A stretch of DNA of 64,000 bases from Megaustenia siamemsis (Eukaryota; Mollusca; Gastropoda; Stylommatophora; Ariophantidae): the NCBI GenBank assembly GCA_032433765.1, contig JAVIAB010000049.1, positions 20,170,779-20,234,778 on the forward strand, written 5' to 3'. The position numbers and the translations under genes were made by a program. The number at the start of each line of letters is the position of its first letter. The stretch's first letter is position 1. A model generated the notes under the pieces. The model saw only the letters and a program-made list of their open reading frames with translations, was not told the DNA's origin and searched no databases. Shown here in pieces: positions 21,937 through 32,514 of this stretch.

Positions 21937-22190
21937 AAGAGAGTAAAGAGCCCCCGTCCCGCCTAGTGGCGTATGGGGAATATGATGTTAGTGACCATAT
22001 ATTGTACAGACCTTCAGCATATGATTTTGGGGTAATGTGGACTGTATTACGCCCGTGCTGCTTTACTTTCCCAGAAAAAATCCGGTACCCATTTAAAGCT
22101 GGGTGAACCCGGAGGCCGTCGGTTGGGATCGAACCCTACCTCTTGTCCTTTGTAGTCCAGTTCACTAACCACTGAGCTATCGCGGCTCCC
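21937..22190 (-). mobile_element. SINE1 inserted in a LINE B tail
   Basis: Minus-strand full-length copy, with the B box (plus strand GGGATCGAACC) near 22125 and the A box near 22166-22180. The flanks (TGATGGTGATATATGT left, TGATGATGATATAATGT right) are probable target duplications, placing the insertion in the preceding (TGATG)n tail. Confidence 0.9.
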
Positions 22191-22334
22191 ATGATGATGA
22201 TATAATGTATGAAATGTTTCTTCCTTTCTTGATTGTCTAAATGAGATGTACAAATATATAGTGATGACTGTTGTAGTAATTTCAAGTAAACGCTCTCTCA
22301 TTTTCTTTTCCTCCGTCTCTCACTCTAGGTATAG

Positions 22335-22615
22335 TGTAGTAAAGAGGTCAACGCAAAAAGGGAGCTAATCTCTAATATTAGGAAGAAACAATCATAATTG
22401 TTGGGTATGTAATGAGAAGGGAACAGCCGGGATATATCGTGACAACCGGGAAAATTTCAGGGACGAAGTGATAGAGGGATGCAAAGAGAAAAGATAGCAG
22501 ACAGCATAAGAGAATGGCTTGGCAGAAGGTCAACAACAGAAATGATAAATAACTATCGAGATCGAAAGTTGTGGAGAGACATGATCACCTATGCCAGCAG
22601 GCCTGTTGATGAAGA
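22335..22615 (+). mobile_element. LINE B 3' fragment
   Basis: Plus-strand remnant from the KRELISNIRKKQS region to the end (MAWQKVNNRND in one frame; NNYRDRKLWRDMITYASRP in another). Frameshifts at about 22400 and 22460. Confidence 0.85.
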
Positions 22616-22789
22616 AGTATTGAGATTATTTGATTTTCAATCATATTAGCCATAATGAGGTCTACGATCTTCTCCATATTGAGTCGACAACAAATATTTG
22701 ATAGAATGTGTCCATACGATGCTACATTTGTCAAACATAGACAGCTCTTGAAAGCCACACTCCTAGAATCTGTTTGTGAAACCATAATA

Positions 22790-23440
22790 TATCATCATCA
22801 TCATCATCATGTGCCGTACCGGTGGCGTTGGCGATCGTGTCCTTCCAAAATCTTCTATCCACAGTGCATCGTATGAGTTCTGTTGTTGACTGTTTTCCAT
22901 GTCATGACACCAAGCTATCCAGTATTTTCTCTCTTTGCCGTCCGCGATCTCTCATTCCTTTTATTTTGTCAGTTGTAACCAAGTATCCTAGCTTTCCTCT
23001 TCTCATGATGTGCCCAAAAAATGTTGATTGCATCTTTCTGATGTTTTTTCAGAGCTCCCTTTTTGTGTTGGCCTCTTCGAGAACTCCTCATTGGTCTTTT
23101 TTAGCTGTCCAGGGAACTTTCAACATTCTTCTGAGAAATCACATCTCTGTGCCTCTAATCGTCTTTTCATTTGTTTGTCTATTGTCCATGATTCGCTTCC
23201 ATAGGTCACAATTGGTTCTATATAGCATCGACGAACTCTCTTTCTCATTTCTACTGACATAGATTTGTTGCATAAGGTATTTTCATTTTCTGAAATGCTA
23301 TTTAGCCCTGAGCTATTCTGATTTTTATTTGTGTGTTGCATCTTCCATCTGATGTTATCACTTTGCCCAAGTATTTGAAAAATTGCACATTTTTCAGATT
23401 TGTCTTGTTTATTTTTATACTGTATGATGGTGATGATTGT
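22790..23440 (-). mobile_element. LINE A fragment
   Basis: Minus-strand remnant. Visible are NKSMSVEMRKRVRRCYIEP, YGSESWTIDKQMKRRLEA and, after a frameshift, the FFGHIMRR and SWHDMENSQQQ regions. The 3' tail is (ATG)n at 22790-22810. The 5' end merges into an (AT)n run next to SINE3. Confidence 0.88.
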
Positions 23441-23466
23441 TCCATAATATATATATATATATATAA

Positions 23467-23795
23467 TTTTTTTTTGCGTTCGCCAGCTTTTACCTCTGAT
23501 GAAGTCCACAGAGACTAGGAGCTGAATTTGCGTGCTAATCCATTTTTCCCTGGCAGCCGTTGCACAGGGGTCCCTCGCCGCACAGGCAGATAACTCCGAC
23601 TTCTCGGAGATACTCATATTTTTTTCCACCCATGAGTAATTGACGTTTCAAGCCGAGCCTCGCTGCTGAGACGAGGGGTGGTTGCCGCAGAGAGAAATTA
23701 TAAATAAAAATCCCAACTGGTGCAGCCTGGATTTAAACCCACGACCTCTCTTTTTTGAGGTGTCTTGCCTCAAGACCAACCAGTCCACCAAACCA
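23467..23795 (-). mobile_element. SINE3 (tRNA-derived)
   Basis: Minus-strand copy. The 3' poly-A appears as TTTTTTTTT at its left edge, then GCGTTCGCCAGCTTTTACC. The tRNA-like head lies at the right (TGGACTGGTTGG A-box and GGTTTAAATCC B-box on the minus strand). Paired with the plus-strand copy 600 bp away. Confidence 0.85.
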
Positions 23796-24130
23796 ATATA
23801 TAAACCTAGCTAACACTTCATGTTTCTGGAAAAGAATTTTTCTAACAGAGTTGTTGCCGCTTCTAGTCATGGAATGTCGAGACCAGAAGGTTTTAATAAG
23901 AGTGTTATCTTATATAGAAAAAGCCTCACAGACTAAATCAACGGTTTTCATCTTTTATTACGTTCCTTACATTAAAGAGGGCGCTGAAATCATGACTAAA
24001 TGTGAAGTATAGAAATGTAAAAGAAATGATGTAAACAAAATTTGAAGTGATGAAGTTAGACCTTGAAAACTTTGAGAAAAATGGTGGATGTTACACCAGC
24101 TATTGAATATATGATAATAGTATGACAATT
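23796..24130. other. No recognised feature
   Basis: Apparently unique sequence. An 85-codon frame (23755-24012) starts inside SINE3 and has no recognisable domain; I do not call it a gene. Confidence 0.55.
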
Positions 24131-24132
24131 TA

Positions 24133-24346
24133 CAAAGGACCCAACCGAAGGCTTCCGGTTCACCCAGCCTTTAATGGGTACCTAATTTTTTTCGGGAACG
24201 TGAAGCGGCACGGGCGTAATACCGACCACATTACCCTAAAAATCATGTGCTGATGGTCTGTAAAATTTATGGTCACTAACACCATATTCCCTATACGCCA
24301 CTTAGCGTGACGGGGGTACTTAATTTTTTTTTATTTTTTTTTTTTT
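24133..24346 (+). mobile_element. SINE1 with internal deletion of the B box
   Basis: Reads ACAAAGGACCCAACCGAAGG, so the segment with the B box is missing and the A box is not present either. The body and the GGGGGTACTTAATTTTTTT end are intact. It could not drive its own transcription. Confidence 0.85.
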
Positions 24347-24356
24347 AATGCTGGAT

Positions 24357-24679
24357 GCGGTGGACTGGTTGGTCTCGAGGCAAGACGCTGGCCTGGAGAC
24401 AGATAAGTTGTGGGTTCAAATCCCGGCTGCACCAGTTGGGATTTGTATTTATAATTTCTCTCTGCGGTAACCACCCCTGGTCTCAGCAGCGAGGCTCGCT
24501 TGAAACGTCAGTTACTCATCGACGAAAACATATGAGTACTTCCGAAGACGGAGTTATCCACCCATGCGGCGAGGGACTCGTGTGCACACGGCTGCCAGGG
24601 AACAATGGATTAACACGCAACATTCAGTTCCTAGTCTCTAGGGACTTCGTTAGAGACCATAGCTGGTGAACGAAAAAAA
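24357..24679 (+). mobile_element. SINE3, full length, inserted at a SINE1 tail
   Basis: Head GCGGTGGACTGGTTGGTCTC (A box) and GGGTTCAAATCCCGG (B box), followed by GCTGCACCA, a tRNA-like 3' end including CCA. The body ends CTGGTGAACG plus poly-A. Flanked by AATGCTGGAT at 24347-24356 and 24680-24689. Confidence 0.9.
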
Positions 24680-24884
24680 AATGCTGGATCCTGTTTTGAT
24701 GAACAGCTTCTCTCGTGACTCAATCTGCCAATATTGGATAGACAGATTTGTCAACAGAATGAATAAGATGTATTTCAGCGGCAGACGGTGAGTTCGAAAC
24801 CTGAGGCGGCTAGGACGTAATAAGTGGCCGCATTATATGTATAATTAAAAACAAATGCAATACACAGACAAGGGACGAACTTAC

Positions 24885-25015
24885 AAGATATGGTGACAGC
24901 ATTACACAAAGAGGAACACAAGAAAATACTAATGTGCCCTACCGCAGCATTGCATTTATTTGCCTAGGCCGAAACGTTGGTATTTTGTTGTGTTCCCTTT
25001 TTGTAAAGCTGTCAC
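24885..25015 (+). mobile_element. R4 element with imperfect inverted repeat
   Basis: Left arm GTGACAGCATTACACAAAG and right arm TTTGTAAAGCTGTCAC are inverted copies of about 40 bp around CTAGGCCGAAACGTTGG. It lies directly at the 3' tail of LINE H. Same family as 14090, 52439 and 56485. Confidence 0.6.
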
Positions 25016-25019
25016 AATT

Positions 25020-25910
25020 GAGTTATTGAGTTATTTGCGGGTCATCATCATTGCACTCCGAACATGTCCATAGGTGCTCAGATCCCCTCCTCAGCAATTC
25101 CCTCAGTGTCCAGCGACTGACAACTCCAGTTCTATGTTGGTTGATAAGTCTTCTTACACGACCACTAAGTTTCTCATTTCTGGCTGTGCCCATCAAAACT
25201 CCCATTTCCATCATCCGAAGAAGTGACGTGGATCTGTGTTTGTCGAAGTCATGTGTCCTTCCCACATCTCGGAGGGCATTGATGATGTCCGCCCAATCCA
25301 TTGGTTGCCCGTCCTCAACGACAGCGCAGCTAGCCAACCTGTCCGCTCTTTCATTTCCCCGTACTCCCGAATGTCCAAGGACGTAGTCAAAGGTGACATT
25401 ACGTAATTTTTTGACTTCTGCAATGACTCTACCCTACGTATAGAGCCCGCCTCGACTTTTTTTATCATGCTCATCGAATCACTCAGTATACATGCATGGG
25501 TGTAGTCATGTGACTCTAACCATTTGAATGACTTGGTCACTGCCATCACCTCCATTGTCATACTACTCGTGGTCATGACGTATGCACCACTGTCTTCTTT
25601 GACTATTCTGCCTGCCGAGCGTGCTGTAAATGCTCATGCACTTCTTTGGTGTCGTATTACAGATCCGTCTGTATAGATGACTGCATCTTCTCATCGGTGT
25701 TATCGCAGATGAGACCGTTGACCTCCGCATTAACCACGACCGAGTTCTGTTCCCTAATTTTCTTGTCGAGTGTGACAATACACCAGAAAGTCCCTTTGAA
25801 TGACGTAGGCACCGGTATCCACTCCTCGCCAACGCTGATATTGGCAAGCCCACAGACCTGTTTGATGACATCTTCTGCTTGGCCCACCCATGAAGCTGTC
25901 ACAATTTCTT
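25020..25910 (-). mobile_element. LINE H 3' part with RNase H domain
   Basis: Minus-strand C-terminal half of an RNase H-bearing non-LTR retrotransposon. The upstream frame 25657-25902 reads GTFWCIVTLDKKIREQNSVV. The RNase H catalytic set is recognisable: Asp in YTDGSV (about 25660-25675), Glu in TMEVMAV (25537-25560), Asp in LSDSMSM (25466-25488) and Asp in GNERADRLA (25329-25352). It ends SEHLWTCSECNDDDP and a tail of AATAACTC units. A TGA after RSA and two frameshifts make it dead. Confidence 0.88.
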
Positions 25911-26104
25911 GTATGAGTGTGTGTTACACCCCACTACTGGCTCCTTCCTACCAGCTTTACCACAGCACTGCAATTATTTACCCGTTCCCTACTGACATAC
26001 TGACAAACTTACATATAGTATTGACATAATATTGAATTGATTCTCGAGCAGTAAATTCACTCGTCGAGTTCTCCTACTTTGCAAATGGTTTATAACATAG
26101 TCAT

Positions 26105-26665
26105 CGATCATCATCATCATCATCAAGTACCGGGCCTACTGGTGTAGGTGATCATGTCTCTCCACAACTTTCGATCTCGACAATTATTTATCATTTCTGT
26201 TGTTGACTTCTGCCAAGCCATGCTCTTAAGCTGTCTGGTATCTTTTGTCTTTGCTTCCCTCTATCTTTTCGTCCCTCAGTTTTCCCAGTTGTTACATTAT
26301 ATTCCAACTGTTCTCTTCTCATTACATGACCAAAAAATGATGAGTTTCTTCCTAATATTGGAAATTAGCTCTCTTTTTGCTTTGGCCATTTTCAGAACGT
26401 TTTGATTACTCTTCTTAGCTGTCTATGGTATCTCAACATTCTTCTGTAAAACCACATTTCTACATCCTCCAGGGATTTTCTTGTCTGTTATACTATTGTC
26501 CATGATTCACATCCATATGTTAAGACTGGCTCTACATAACATTTAAGAACTCTTTTCTTGTTTCTATTGTCAAAAATGGATTGCATAGTATTTTCCTCAT
26601 TTTTTGGAAAGCTGCTTTGCCTGAGCCATTCTGGATCTCACCTCTGTTGTACATCTTGCGCCTTA
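26105..26665 (-). mobile_element. LINE B fragment
   Basis: Minus-strand remnant with (GAT)n tail at 26108-26127 and the FFWSCNEKRTV/WFYRRMLRYH type regions split over frames. It reaches into the RCRMAQAKQLSKK region at its 5' end. Confidence 0.87.
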
Positions 26666-26899
26666 GATACGTCTATAATAAGTTGCTCAATCCTGACCAC
26701 ACACCCTCTTTTGTGATTAAAAGCAAACAAGACCAACGAAATAGGTGTACTAATAGATATTACTGTTGGTTACTTCGTTGTACTGCTAGTTAGCCATTTA
26801 ACTATTTCATTTGAATTTGTGTTGATCGACCACGTAAATTAAATATTCTGCTCCTACATTTTTCCGTTTGAGGTAATGGCAAATTTGAATAGGTCTTAC

Positions 26900-27200
26900 T
26901 TCTTCTTCTACCTTTTTAGCTTCCTGTGGAGCATAGGTCTTCAACAAACACTTTCCAAGTCGTTCTGTTTTTTGCCATTCTTTTAAGATCATTCCATGTC
27001 TTCCCCATCATCTTCATCTCTGCTTCTATCTGTCTTTTCCAAGAATTCCTTGGTCTTCCTCTTTGTCTTTTCCTCTGAGGATTTCAAAAAAGGGCCTGTT
27101 GTGTAATACTCTCAGTTGGCTTCCGTAGTGTGTGTCCTATCCAGCGCCATCGTCTTCGCTGTATCTCTTTATCCACGGGTGTTTGACTGGTACATTTGAT
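26900..27200 (-). mobile_element. LINE E 3' fragment
   Basis: Minus-strand copy with a single 38-bp terminal segment (TTCCTGTGGAGCATAGGTC), then the EDDGEDME-coding region. Truncated at 27200 after GACTGGTACATTT. Confidence 0.85.
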
Positions 27201-27204
27201 TTTT

Positions 27205-27604
27205 TTTTCGGCTTATTTTTTTACAGTATGGGATAGCCAGTCTCATGACCAACCCTCCTTTCTCGCCTCTTACAAACACGCCAGGTAGGGTACAGCGCCA
27301 CTCTTCTTTACTCCCCTTTCGGGCCCCGGCAGCGCACGGTTTTACGTGCTGCAAGATAATTCTCCAAACGTCATTTGGTTATGAAAAGGAAATATCCATT
27401 AATGGAACAATAATTAATCATCAGGATTCATATCTCAGTGTTTGCATCAAATCTACGAGTTGACCTTTAGCCTGATAATTTGCATATAAAGGTTACGCCA
27501 ATTTATGCTTTGCAAAATTGTTGTTCTTTAAATTACTGCCCCAAATTACCATAATTGCAATGAAAACGTAATATCTTAGATAGTTGTACTGTAAGTTAGA
27601 ACAA
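27205..27604. other. No recognised feature
   Basis: Includes a GC-richer patch (27290-27350, CTCCCCTTTCGGGCCCCGG) but no repeat partner or coding signal was found in the window. Confidence 0.5.
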
Positions 27605-27654
27605 GAACATAGTTTTGCTGTTAATTAACACCTTTTATAGTTGTGTTCAAGTGT

Positions 27655-27725
<71 letters not shown>

Positions 27726-27944
27726 TGCAGCGCAGTGATATTGAGGAGGCGCCTACTTTTTCTGTCTCCGCAAGAAGCTTAATATAAGTTACAATAGAGA
27801 CAGAACGATATCGGATTGGCTGACCCGCCGTTGCCATCGGAACGGAGAGCAGATTTCTGGAATAGTCTCTCCGATTCTAATACCCGGTGCAAGATCTTAT
27901 ATATTAGGATTGTTGTAGGTTTGATCTCCATATACTTTGAAACA
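27605..27944. mobile_element. R5 dispersed repeat, first part (interrupted)
   Basis: Matches the contiguous copy at 34025-34600: TGTTAATTAACACC, then an (AT)n run at 27656-27722, GGATTGGCTGACC, GTTGCCATCGGAAC and GTAGGTTTGATCTCCATA. The copy is broken at 27944 by LINE H; its continuation lies at 28536 and 29045. Confidence 0.7.
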
Positions 27945-28535
27945 TTGAATTATTGAGTTATTGAATTATTGAGTTATTGAATTATTGAGTTATTAGCGGG
28001 TCATCATCGTTGCACTCCGTAAATGTCCATAGGTGCTCAGATCCCCTCCTCGGCAAGTCTCGAAGTGTCCAGCAACTGACGAATCCAGTTCTGTGTTGAT
28101 AAGCCTATTTAGTGGGGCCCTCGGTAGCCTAGTTGGGAAAACCACCCGACTGGACTACCGGCGTTCGGACAACCCGTGTTCGATTCCAGCTGAGAGCAGT
28201 ATAATTGTACTCGTGGTTGAAAAAAAAATACCCGCACGGTCGACACAGACGTTGGCAGACATGGGTACCAGGGTATTACCCTGGGAAGGTGAGGAATGTC
28301 GCCTCACATCGTGAGTTTCGATGCTTGAAGCGACACTATCCAGATATCTCCGAACACTTCTGGATAGAAAGCCGAGCACATATAGGTGGAAACTCGCGTG
28401 CTAAAACGCCGGTTCAAGACTCGTACTTTACTTACTCTACTAAGTCTTCTAACACGCCCACTAACTTTCTCGCTTCTGGCTGTGCCCATCTTAACTCCTA
28501 TCTCTTTCATTCGAAGAAGTCATGGTCTCATGAAA
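27945..28535 (-). mobile_element. LINE H 3' end inserted in R5 and split by SINE2
   Basis: Minus-strand piece at 27945-28112 with an expanded tail (TTGAATTATTGAGTTA units), then CATCATCGTTGCACTCC and CAGTTCTGTGTTGATAAG. It resumes at 28441 with TAAGTCTTCTAACACG and CTGGCTGTGCCCATC. SINE2 sits between the two halves. Order of events: R5, then LINE H, then SINE2. Confidence 0.8.
28113..28440 (+). mobile_element. SINE2 nested inside LINE H
   Basis: Head GGGGCCCTCGGTAGCCTAGT (A box) and GTGTTCGATTCCAGC (B box region). Body includes GGTACCAGGGTATTACCC. Ends GACTCGTACTTTACTTACTC. Flanks TAAGCCTATTTA and TAAGTCTTCTAA look like an aged 12-bp target duplication. Confidence 0.9.
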
Positions 28536-29131
28536 AATGATCTACTAGTAACGGCTTGAATTACTTCAACAATATCGCGGTAAACTGGACACGGTGGCGG
28601 GTTGTACACTGACATTTGGTGGTTGATTGGTTGCGTTCGCCCGATGACTAAAGTATTCTAGAGTGGTAGACTAGAATATTCCTCTTCATCATCCGCCCTT
28701 ACAAGGGCGTTGTGGACGTGTCTGCGTTGTGTTGTGGTTTGCAGTATAACTGTTATATTTGCGCCTTTCGGCCTAACACATCCGACTTCAGCACGACATT
28801 TTTGAGTACCGGGTAGTCTTCCCTCTTCGATCCCTGCACGCTTGGCCAGACTAGACAGGTTAGTCTGTTACTGGAGGCACCACGGAGAGGTGGAGCAGGG
28901 TCTGGATGGTTTTGGTTCACCGATCCTGGCGCAAGCCATCAGCTGTGAGTCGCTGACAACTTCCAGCTCTGGTGCTGGGAGGCGCGCCTTCGCCTCCGTG
29001 CCCATGTTAACTCCCATCACTTTCATTCAAAGGAGTCGTGGTCGCATGAAAAATTATCTACTAGTAACGGCTTGAATTACTTCAACAATATCACGGCAAA
29101 CTGGACACGGTGGCGGGTTGTACACTGACAT
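28483..29131. repeat. 136-bp direct repeats flanking an R1 element
   Basis: The segment 28483-28617 (TGTGCCCATCTTAACTCC to TTGTACACTGACATTT) recurs at about 28995-29131 with around 10 percent differences. R1 lies exactly between the copies. It contains both LINE H end and R5 sequence, so the duplication is younger than the LINE H insertion. Confidence 0.8.
28618..28995 (-). mobile_element. R1 element, second copy
   Basis: Matches 9593-9974 from GGTTGCGTTCGCCCGATGAC to GGGAGGCGCGCCTTCGCC, with differences. The short GGTTGATTGGTT at the left edge is the (AACC)n tail in reverse. Confidence 0.82.
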
Positions 29132-29245
29132 TTAACTCAACGAGCTAGAGTGTGATTAAGATACATATTCTGATCAAATTTTAGAGGGGCCCTGACCTCT
29201 GTCACCCTTTCTGAATATCCGCCGCTGTCTGCGACGATCCATGCA
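29045..29245. mobile_element. R5 dispersed repeat, continuation
   Basis: CTACTAGTAACGGCTTGAAT, GGTGGCGGGTTGTACACTG and TCTGAATATCCGCCGCTG align with 34328-34510. After 29245 to 29467 nothing is recognised. Confidence 0.7.
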
Positions 29246-29467
29246 CAAGTAGTAGGGTATAAAATACAAGAAAAAAACAAACTATATAATGAGACTTTGA
29301 TATTGAGTTTCACTGTGTTTTCTGAACTAGTTCTAACACACTATGGTCTTGTAATACAAGTTGTGTTACATTTATACACTCATTGCACATGGGGGTAAAC
29401 ACATTGTAGATCTATTAATAGCAACACATCCGAGCTTGTATCGTCATGGAGTGAACGTTCTTCATCA

Positions 29468-30350
29468 TCATCGGGTGCCATCCCCGCAACGAAAGTTGGC
29501 TACCATGGAGCGCCATTCTGCTCTCTCTCTTGCTTTGATGGTGCTGGCTGATTTGTCCATCTTTTGATGTTACTCGTCCATGCTAGTCTTGGTCTGCCTC
29601 TGTCTCTTTTACCTTGTATTTTCCCTTCCAAGATTACTTTTAGTAGGCTGTTGTGTCTTTTAACATGGCCCAAAAATCGCATTTGTCTTGTTTGAATTGT
29701 GTTTAGAAGTTCTCTTTTTTTGTTTACTTGTTTTAAGACTTCATTGTTTGTTTCTTTTCTTACCATCCAATTCTACCTATTCTTCCATATATCCACATTT
29801 CAAAGGCTTCAATTTTCTGTTCTATTTTCTTGTCTAATGTCCATGTTTCTGCACCATATAGGAATGTTGAGAAGATATAACATTTTGCTATGCTATTCTT
29901 AGTTTTAGCCCAGTGTTATTTGTTTTGATGTTAGTATATTTTTAATATCATTAAACTTACTTTTTGCCATTTCTATTCTTTTGTTTATTTCAGTTGTACA
30001 TTTTCCATCACTGGTTCTGTATGTCCAAGGTAGTTGTAGCTCTGAACTGTCTCCAGGTCTATTCCTTCAATTTTGATATCCACTTGTGGGTTTTGAGTAT
30101 TTTCTTTGTTTATGATCATAGTTTTAGTCTCTTTTATATTCATTTCTAATCCATATTGTTTGCTTGTCATGTTTATTACATTAAGTAATTGTTGTAGATC
30201 TTTAGGATTTTCTGCTAGTGGTACAGTATCATCAGCATATCTTAGGTTATTGATTATCTTTCCATTAATTTGTAGGCCTGGAATCTCTGTGATGTTTTTA
30301 CAGATTCGCTCAGTGTATAGATTGAACAAGCTTGGTGAATTTTCTTCCGT
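29468..30350 (-). mobile_element. LINE C fragment with reverse transcriptase core
   Basis: Minus-strand remnant. YADDT is encoded at about 30228-30242, inside NNLRYADDTVPLAENPKDL. It continues SYNYLGHTEPVMENV and, in other frames, WFLGHVKRHNSLLKVILEG and RGRPRLAWTSNIKRWTNQP. Part of the C-terminus (after NQPA) has a deletion. The tail is (ATG)n at 29468. Confidence 0.9.
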
Positions 30351-30361
30351 ACGGATATTAA

Positions 30362-30935
30362 CAGCTGGACTAAATAAACAACAGGGAATCATAGGAGGAA
30401 GAGATATGTATTACAGCACTCAGAAAAAAATGACAAATAAACAACAAACTTTCCTATTAAGTCAAATATGCCTGGACTAAGTAAACAACAAACTTTCTTA
30501 TTAAGGCAAACATGTCTGGACTAAATAAACAACAAACTTTCTTATTAAGGCAAACATGCCTGGACTAAATAAACAACAAACTTTCTTATTAAGGCAAACA
30601 TGCCTGGACTAAATAAACAACAAACTTTCCTATTAAGGCAAATATGCCTGGACTAAATAAACAACAAACTTTCCTATTAAGGCAAATATGCCTGGACTAA
30701 ATAAACAACAAACTTTCCTATTAAGGCAATATGCCTGGACTAAATAAACGACAAACTTTCCTATTAAGGCAAATATGCCTGGACTAAATAAACAACAAAC
30801 TTTCCTATTAAGGCAAATATGTCTGGACTAAATAAACAACAAACTTTCCTATTAAGGCAAATATGTCTGGACTAAATAAACAACAAACTTTCCTATTAAG
30901 GCAAATATGCCTGGACTAAATAAACAACAATTTGA
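30362..30935. repeat. 44-bp minisatellite, about 12 copies
   Basis: Units contain CTGGACTAAATAAACAACAA and ACTTTCCTATTAAGGCAAAT. The first unit is partial at 30362. It starts at the truncated 5' end of LINE C. Confidence 0.95.
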
Positions 30936-30989
30936 CCGCGAAAGTTAGGCCGTTGCTCCCGATATCTGTGAGCCTGCTCGCCGAGGTGG

Positions 30990-31205
30990 GGCCGACCAAT
31001 AGTTGTGACGTTATCAGCATTGCGAGCAGGGGCGGCTGTGGGTTAAATTAGGTCAGCCGTCTATGGCTTGCATATCTTGAAAACGTCACAAGTGTTGGGG
31101 AGTTTTTGGGAAAGCCGCCTCAGGGGGCATGCTTAGGTATATAAAATTACAGCGGTTAGGCTTCGGGGCTGTGGTTAGTCCCAGTCCTGGGTTTCTCTCG
31201 CGTGT
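30990..31205 (+). promoter_or_regulatory. Promoter-like cluster (CCAAT, CRE-like, TATA)
   Basis: GACCAATAG at about 30993, TGTGACGTTATC at about 31005 and TATATAAAAT at about 31138 occur in order in a GC-richer patch. That spacing is compatible with a polymerase II promoter or a retroelement LTR. No gene is seen downstream: a hAT element begins at 31364. Function is inference only. Confidence 0.3.
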
Positions 31206-31363
31206 CACATTTTGCGATCCATTCATTTGTGTGTAGTTTGTTTATCAGGTGTTTATCACGAGATAGTTAATGTCCGACATATGGTGACGTTAGCACATCG
31301 TTTGATGTGGTTTGTTTTCTCCTATTTTGTCCAGATGTTTTGCGTTTGCAGTGACGTGTATTA

Positions 31364-31477
31364 TAGGGTGATCATTTTTTTTCCCATGGTTTCCGGGACA
31401 TTTGTCATATTTTTTACATTTCAGGGGATTTTTTGCTTATTTCTGAGACTGTCCCACAAAATCGGGGACGAACGATA

Positions 31478-31543
<66 letters not shown>

Positions 31544-31580
31544 AATATATATATATATATATATATGTATACACACACAC

Positions 31581-31653
<73 letters not shown>

Positions 31654-32431
31654 ATATGGGTGGGTGGGTGTGTGCGCAAGAAATTTTGTACATGCAAAAA
31701 AAAAGATAATTTTAAATTTCATAATAACTTCATTTGCTGTTTGATTTTATTTTTGTTAATATTCACGGTACTTATGAGATACATGCACTTAATGACATTA
31801 CAATATCTAGTTGTGTTTCTCAATAAAAAAAAATATTTAAAATAAAAATAATTTTAACAACATATAGATATCAATTGCAGTATTAAAGTAATGTTTACAG
31901 TACCTTATTTATACTGAAGAGGTTGTTGCCTCGGCGTGGTACTTGTTTTTTGAGTGTATCATTCTCAAGATCTCATGATTTGAAGCAAGTTTTTCACTGA
32001 AGCTTTCACACGTTAAATTAATGTTAGTTTTTACTGTTGGCGACTTTGGCGAGATACTTTGGCGGGAGATGTCCGGAAAGGCAGGGGTGGGGGGAGAGAG
32101 AGTGTCTGCTTTTTTAAAAAATTAAACCCATCCCAATAGAAGTGAGTGGTGGGAATAGAAGTGACGTAGCACCGCGCTTCAAGAGTTCAAAGAGCTATCT
32201 CCGACACAACGCGTCCAAGTCTTCTCTTTTATCTTCTTGCTAATGCCGCTCAGTCTGGGATAAAGAAACACAACTCAGTAACGTCCTGAGTCCTAGTGAT
32301 TACTTTAAAAGAGGGCGAATTCCGTGTATGAACATTTATTTATTCACTGAAATCGGGGACAAATTTCTTTCGGGGACAACTTCTACATTCCGGGGACTGT
32401 CCCCGGAAATCGGGGACGAATGGTCACCCTA
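31364..32431. mobile_element. Non-autonomous hAT-type DNA transposon with 8-bp target duplication
   Basis: The element starts TAGGGTGATCATT and ends AATGGTCACCCTA, a pair of terminal inverted repeats. It is flanked by GTGTATTA at 31356-31363 and 32432-32439, an 8-bp target duplication as expected for hAT transposition. Subterminal GTCCCCG/CGGGGAC motifs recur at both ends (for example CGGGGACGAA at 31462 and 32411). No transposase frame is present in its 1,068 bp, so it would need a transposase in trans. Confidence 0.88.
31480..31650. repeat. (AT)n microsatellite inside the hAT element
   Basis: About 170 bp of AT dinucleotides interrupted by ACACACACACATACATACAT. Frames across it (YIYIYIY) are not genes. 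Confidence 0.95.
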
Positions 32432-32514
32432 GTGTATTAGGACTAAAGAAATCAAAATATAACATTCAAGTTCTTCAATTGTAGATATAATAATGTGTAG
32501 ATCATCATAATAAA

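Noticed and set aside
23755..24012. 85-codon frame
   Set aside because: It starts inside SINE3 and has no recognisable domain or conserved partner in the window.
24357..24440. Possible genuine tRNA gene
   Set aside because: The cloverleaf is degenerate and continues into a SINE body with poly-A and target duplication.
24795..24845. Possible further SINE1 relic (GCGGCTAGGACGTAATAAG)
   Set aside because: Only about 30 bp of weak similarity to GCGGCACGGGCGTAATACC; too short to claim.
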